Positions 62,069 through 64,000 of a stretch of 64,000 nucleotides of DNA are shown here, in pieces. The translations under genes and the position numbers were made by a program. Numbering within the stretch: the first letter of the stretch is position 1; each line of letters begins with the position of its first letter. This DNA comes from Epiperipatus broadwayi (Eukaryota > Onychophora > Udeonychophora > Euonychophora > Peripatidae): the NCBI GenBank assembly GCA_028023455.1, contig JAQFVV010006720.1, forward strand, positions 84,501 through 148,500. Reading direction: 5' to 3'. The notes under the pieces are model-generated. The model did not search any database. It saw nothing but the letters and a program-made list of their open reading frames with translations, and was not told where the DNA came from.

Positions 62069-62515
62069 AATAAGATGTCTCTTATTTTCACAGCAATGAG
62101 TATGGCGAAAAGAGAACTGGAACTTGGTACAAATGCTGTGAAATAGCACACATTCAGGACACATGACTCAGACTATATATTTTCCATATGCCTTTGTATC
62201 TGAAGTCTGACTGTCAGTCCTCAGTTCATCCTCCCATAATATTTGTATCTTTCAACTTTGATCTGAATTCGAATCTAATTTCATAGGCACAAAAGCTATG
62301 TAGCAAATATATTGATTATTTGTGCTTAATAAATTATTATATCCCTTATAAATGTTCATAATCACTTCTGCAATCTCTAAAGCAAATATAGATCCTGTTA
62401 TATAGCATAAACTAGGAATAGGTCATCATGAGCAAGTTGACTAAATTTATAAAGTAATATAAAAGCTCATAAAACTGTATCCTTAAAAATATAATTTTTT
62501 CATCACCCACGAGTG

Positions 62516-62533
62516 ATATATATATATATATAT

Positions 62534-62584
<51 letters not shown>
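62516..62584. repeat. (TA)n microsatellite
   Basis: About 69 bp with one break (ATCAT). It abuts the second copy of the 160-bp repeat. Confidence 0.95.
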
Positions 62585-62587
<3 letters not shown>

Positions 62588-62741
62588 CAAAGTAAATGTA
62601 TTTTAAACTCACCACTAAAATGTAATTTTATTTTCTTTAAATTAATTTTAAAATCTTGCCTGATTTATATTTACATACTAATTTATTAATTGAGTTATTA
62701 ACCGATCCATTAAAAGATTTAATTTGTTTATTTATGGGTTT
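62585..62741 (+). repeat. 160-bp direct repeat, second copy
   Basis: Copy of 60832-60992. Its left edge is the (TA)n tract and its right edge is the satellite relic, so the copied piece was pasted between unrelated sequences. Confidence 0.88.
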
Positions 62742-62744
62742 AAA

Positions 62745-62822
62745 AGTTATAAATCATGTAACTTGCTATTGCTTGCATTTATGATCAAAGGATGGAGCTT
62801 TACCAAAACCTCCGACAAGCAT
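62745..62822 (-). repeat. Relic of the 418-bp satellite
   Basis: AAATCATGTAACTTGCTATT, then GATGGAGCTTTACCAAAACC and TCCGACAAGC, align with the inverted monomer at about 72-140 (AATCACGTAACCTGCTATC, GATGGCGCTATACCAAAACC, GCCGAACAAG). It is diverged, so older than the array at 1-10510. Confidence 0.75.
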
Positions 62823-62851
62823 ATATTTGTATGCTTGTCGGAGGTTTGGTA
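62801..62851. repeat. Hairpin with 22-bp arms
   Basis: Arms 62801-62823 and 62830-62851 around TATTTG, with one bulged A. The left arm is part of the satellite relic. A (TA)n tract follows at 62865-62939. Confidence 0.88.
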
Positions 62852-62859
62852 TTTTTATT

Positions 62860-62864
<5 letters not shown>

Positions 62865-62939
<75 letters not shown>
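62865..62939. repeat. (TA)n microsatellite
   Basis: About 75 bp of TA. Confidence 0.98.
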
Positions 62940-62941
<2 letters not shown>

Positions 62942-63720
62942 AAGTAAATAAAATTAATTGTAACCTAACTATAATTACCTGTGAGTGATTGAAAGTGCTA
63001 TATATAAACCGCAAATGCTTATATCCAAATCATCACCTGTCATTGATATACATATGTGTGACAATTCAAATAATGTAACAAAATTGTAACCAGAGAATTA
63101 ATATCACCTGCGAGTTACTCAAATTGTCACCTATATATGTAAACCAAAGCTATTTGCAGTTCAGTAAACCATAATTACTTATAGCAAAAATCATCACCTG
63201 TGCGGGAATCCAAAACTTAAATATTAATTGTATCCTTTAATCACCTGCTAGTGAGACTAACCATATAATCATTGTATTTATTATTTCATTTACTATTTCA
63301 ATATTTAACTTTTATTAAATAAATTTTAAATTTAACTACTACTTCAAGTCTCCATATTATCAAATTTCTATATCATTGTCAAGTTATTATTTATTAGTTA
63401 TTAATTATTAGTTAAGTGTCACATCCATTTTTGATAATTGTGTCTAAGACAAACAATATCCATATAGATATACTAGTTAGAATGTCAGTTCTCCAATAGT
63501 CATTTGCTTGACTGATATGCTACAGCTGGCACATGATGAAGGAAAATACTACTGTGGCCTCGTATGTGTCATCCATAGGGTAGTAAATCTGTGAGCATTG
63601 GTGAAAGAACTCGGGCTATAACAGACACATGTTTTCCACCACCTAATGCTGTATATTCTTGGGAATATTTACTAAAACTCTGGATTTTGTTAAATGAAGG
63701 TACATATTTGACCATTACAC

Positions 63721-64000
63721 TATTGAAATTTTATATTATTGGGATCTTATAGTTTTATTGACTAGCTAAAATATAAGGATGTCATTTTCAAACCATCCAA
63801 GTGCATGTCTAATAAAGAATGAACTGAATGGATTTAAACCTGGTCTAATTTGGACAGTTTATATTTATCTAGGTTTAAATCAATCTAGTGTTGTCCAAAG
63901 AAAACACATATACTTAGCTAACCTGAATAAAAGTGATTAATTTCTTTTTCAAATTGATGGTATTTGATATTAATTTTTTCTCATATTTTAAGTAGCTACT
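63721..64000 (+). repeat. Dispersed repeat Q, copy 2 (right part), cut by window end
   Basis: Matches 54022-54260: TATTGAAATTTTATATTATT, GGATTTAAACCTGGT and CTGAATAAAAGTGATTAATTT. It continues the copy broken at 59915. Confidence 0.8.

Larger units (their letters stand above)
59916..63720. mobile_element. 3.8-kb block interrupting repeat Q, flanked by TATTGAAA
   Basis: TATTGAAA stands at 59908-59915 and 63721-63728. Joining the two sides restores the order seen in Q copy 1. An 8-bp duplication would fit a hAT-type DNA transposon, but clear terminal inverted repeats are not seen. The outermost similarity is GTCAGATATG near the left end against GTCAAATATG on the minus strand near the right end. 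No transposase frame. A rearrangement through microhomology is the alternative. Confidence 0.45.

Overview
This is eukaryotic, intergenic or intronic DNA. It is very AT-rich, has no bacterial-type gene packing, and holds many (TA)n, (ATT)n and (GA)n tracts. Almost everything recognisable is mobile-element or satellite DNA. A tRNA-Lys-like SINE head, Penelope-like elements and long (TA)n/(GA)n tracts would suit a cephalopod mollusc such as an octopus. That is an inference, and no gene in the window proves it.

Layout. 1-10510: a ~418-bp satellite array interrupted by an LTR-flanked element (1252-8891, minus strand). The element has 2.62-kb LTRs that look nearly identical, TG...CA ends, an ATAT target duplication, a candidate primer site and purine tract, and one small acidic ORF but no pol. 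10548-11782: a palindromic remnant of a Penelope-like element (family B). 12100-13232: a possible solo LTR or promoter. 13233-22213: no gene seen, only repeat fragments. 22266-28530: three head-to-tail Penelope-like units (family A: reverse transcriptase plus GIY-YIG endonuclease) headed by an inverted copy of their own 3' tip. Each unit's 3' UTR carries a hammerhead-like motif. 28596-31240 and 34051-37985: two copies of a ~3-kb repeat (R). Between them lies a decayed coiled-coil gene (32124-34008), and a relative is on the minus strand at 40690-42740. 46795-47133 (minus): the best candidate for a host exon, open throughout and bounded by splice-like sites. 47234-49777: an inside-out family A copy. 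52620-64000: copies of a second dispersed repeat (Q), one carrying a 91-bp-arm foldback insertion and one split by a 3.8-kb block with 8-bp flanking repeats.

No working gene set acts together here. The window records nested insertion: LTR element in satellite, foldback in Q, Penelope-like units at (TA)n tracts. A recurrent theme is short inverted duplications around (TA)n cores. No reverse transcriptase frame in the window is intact.
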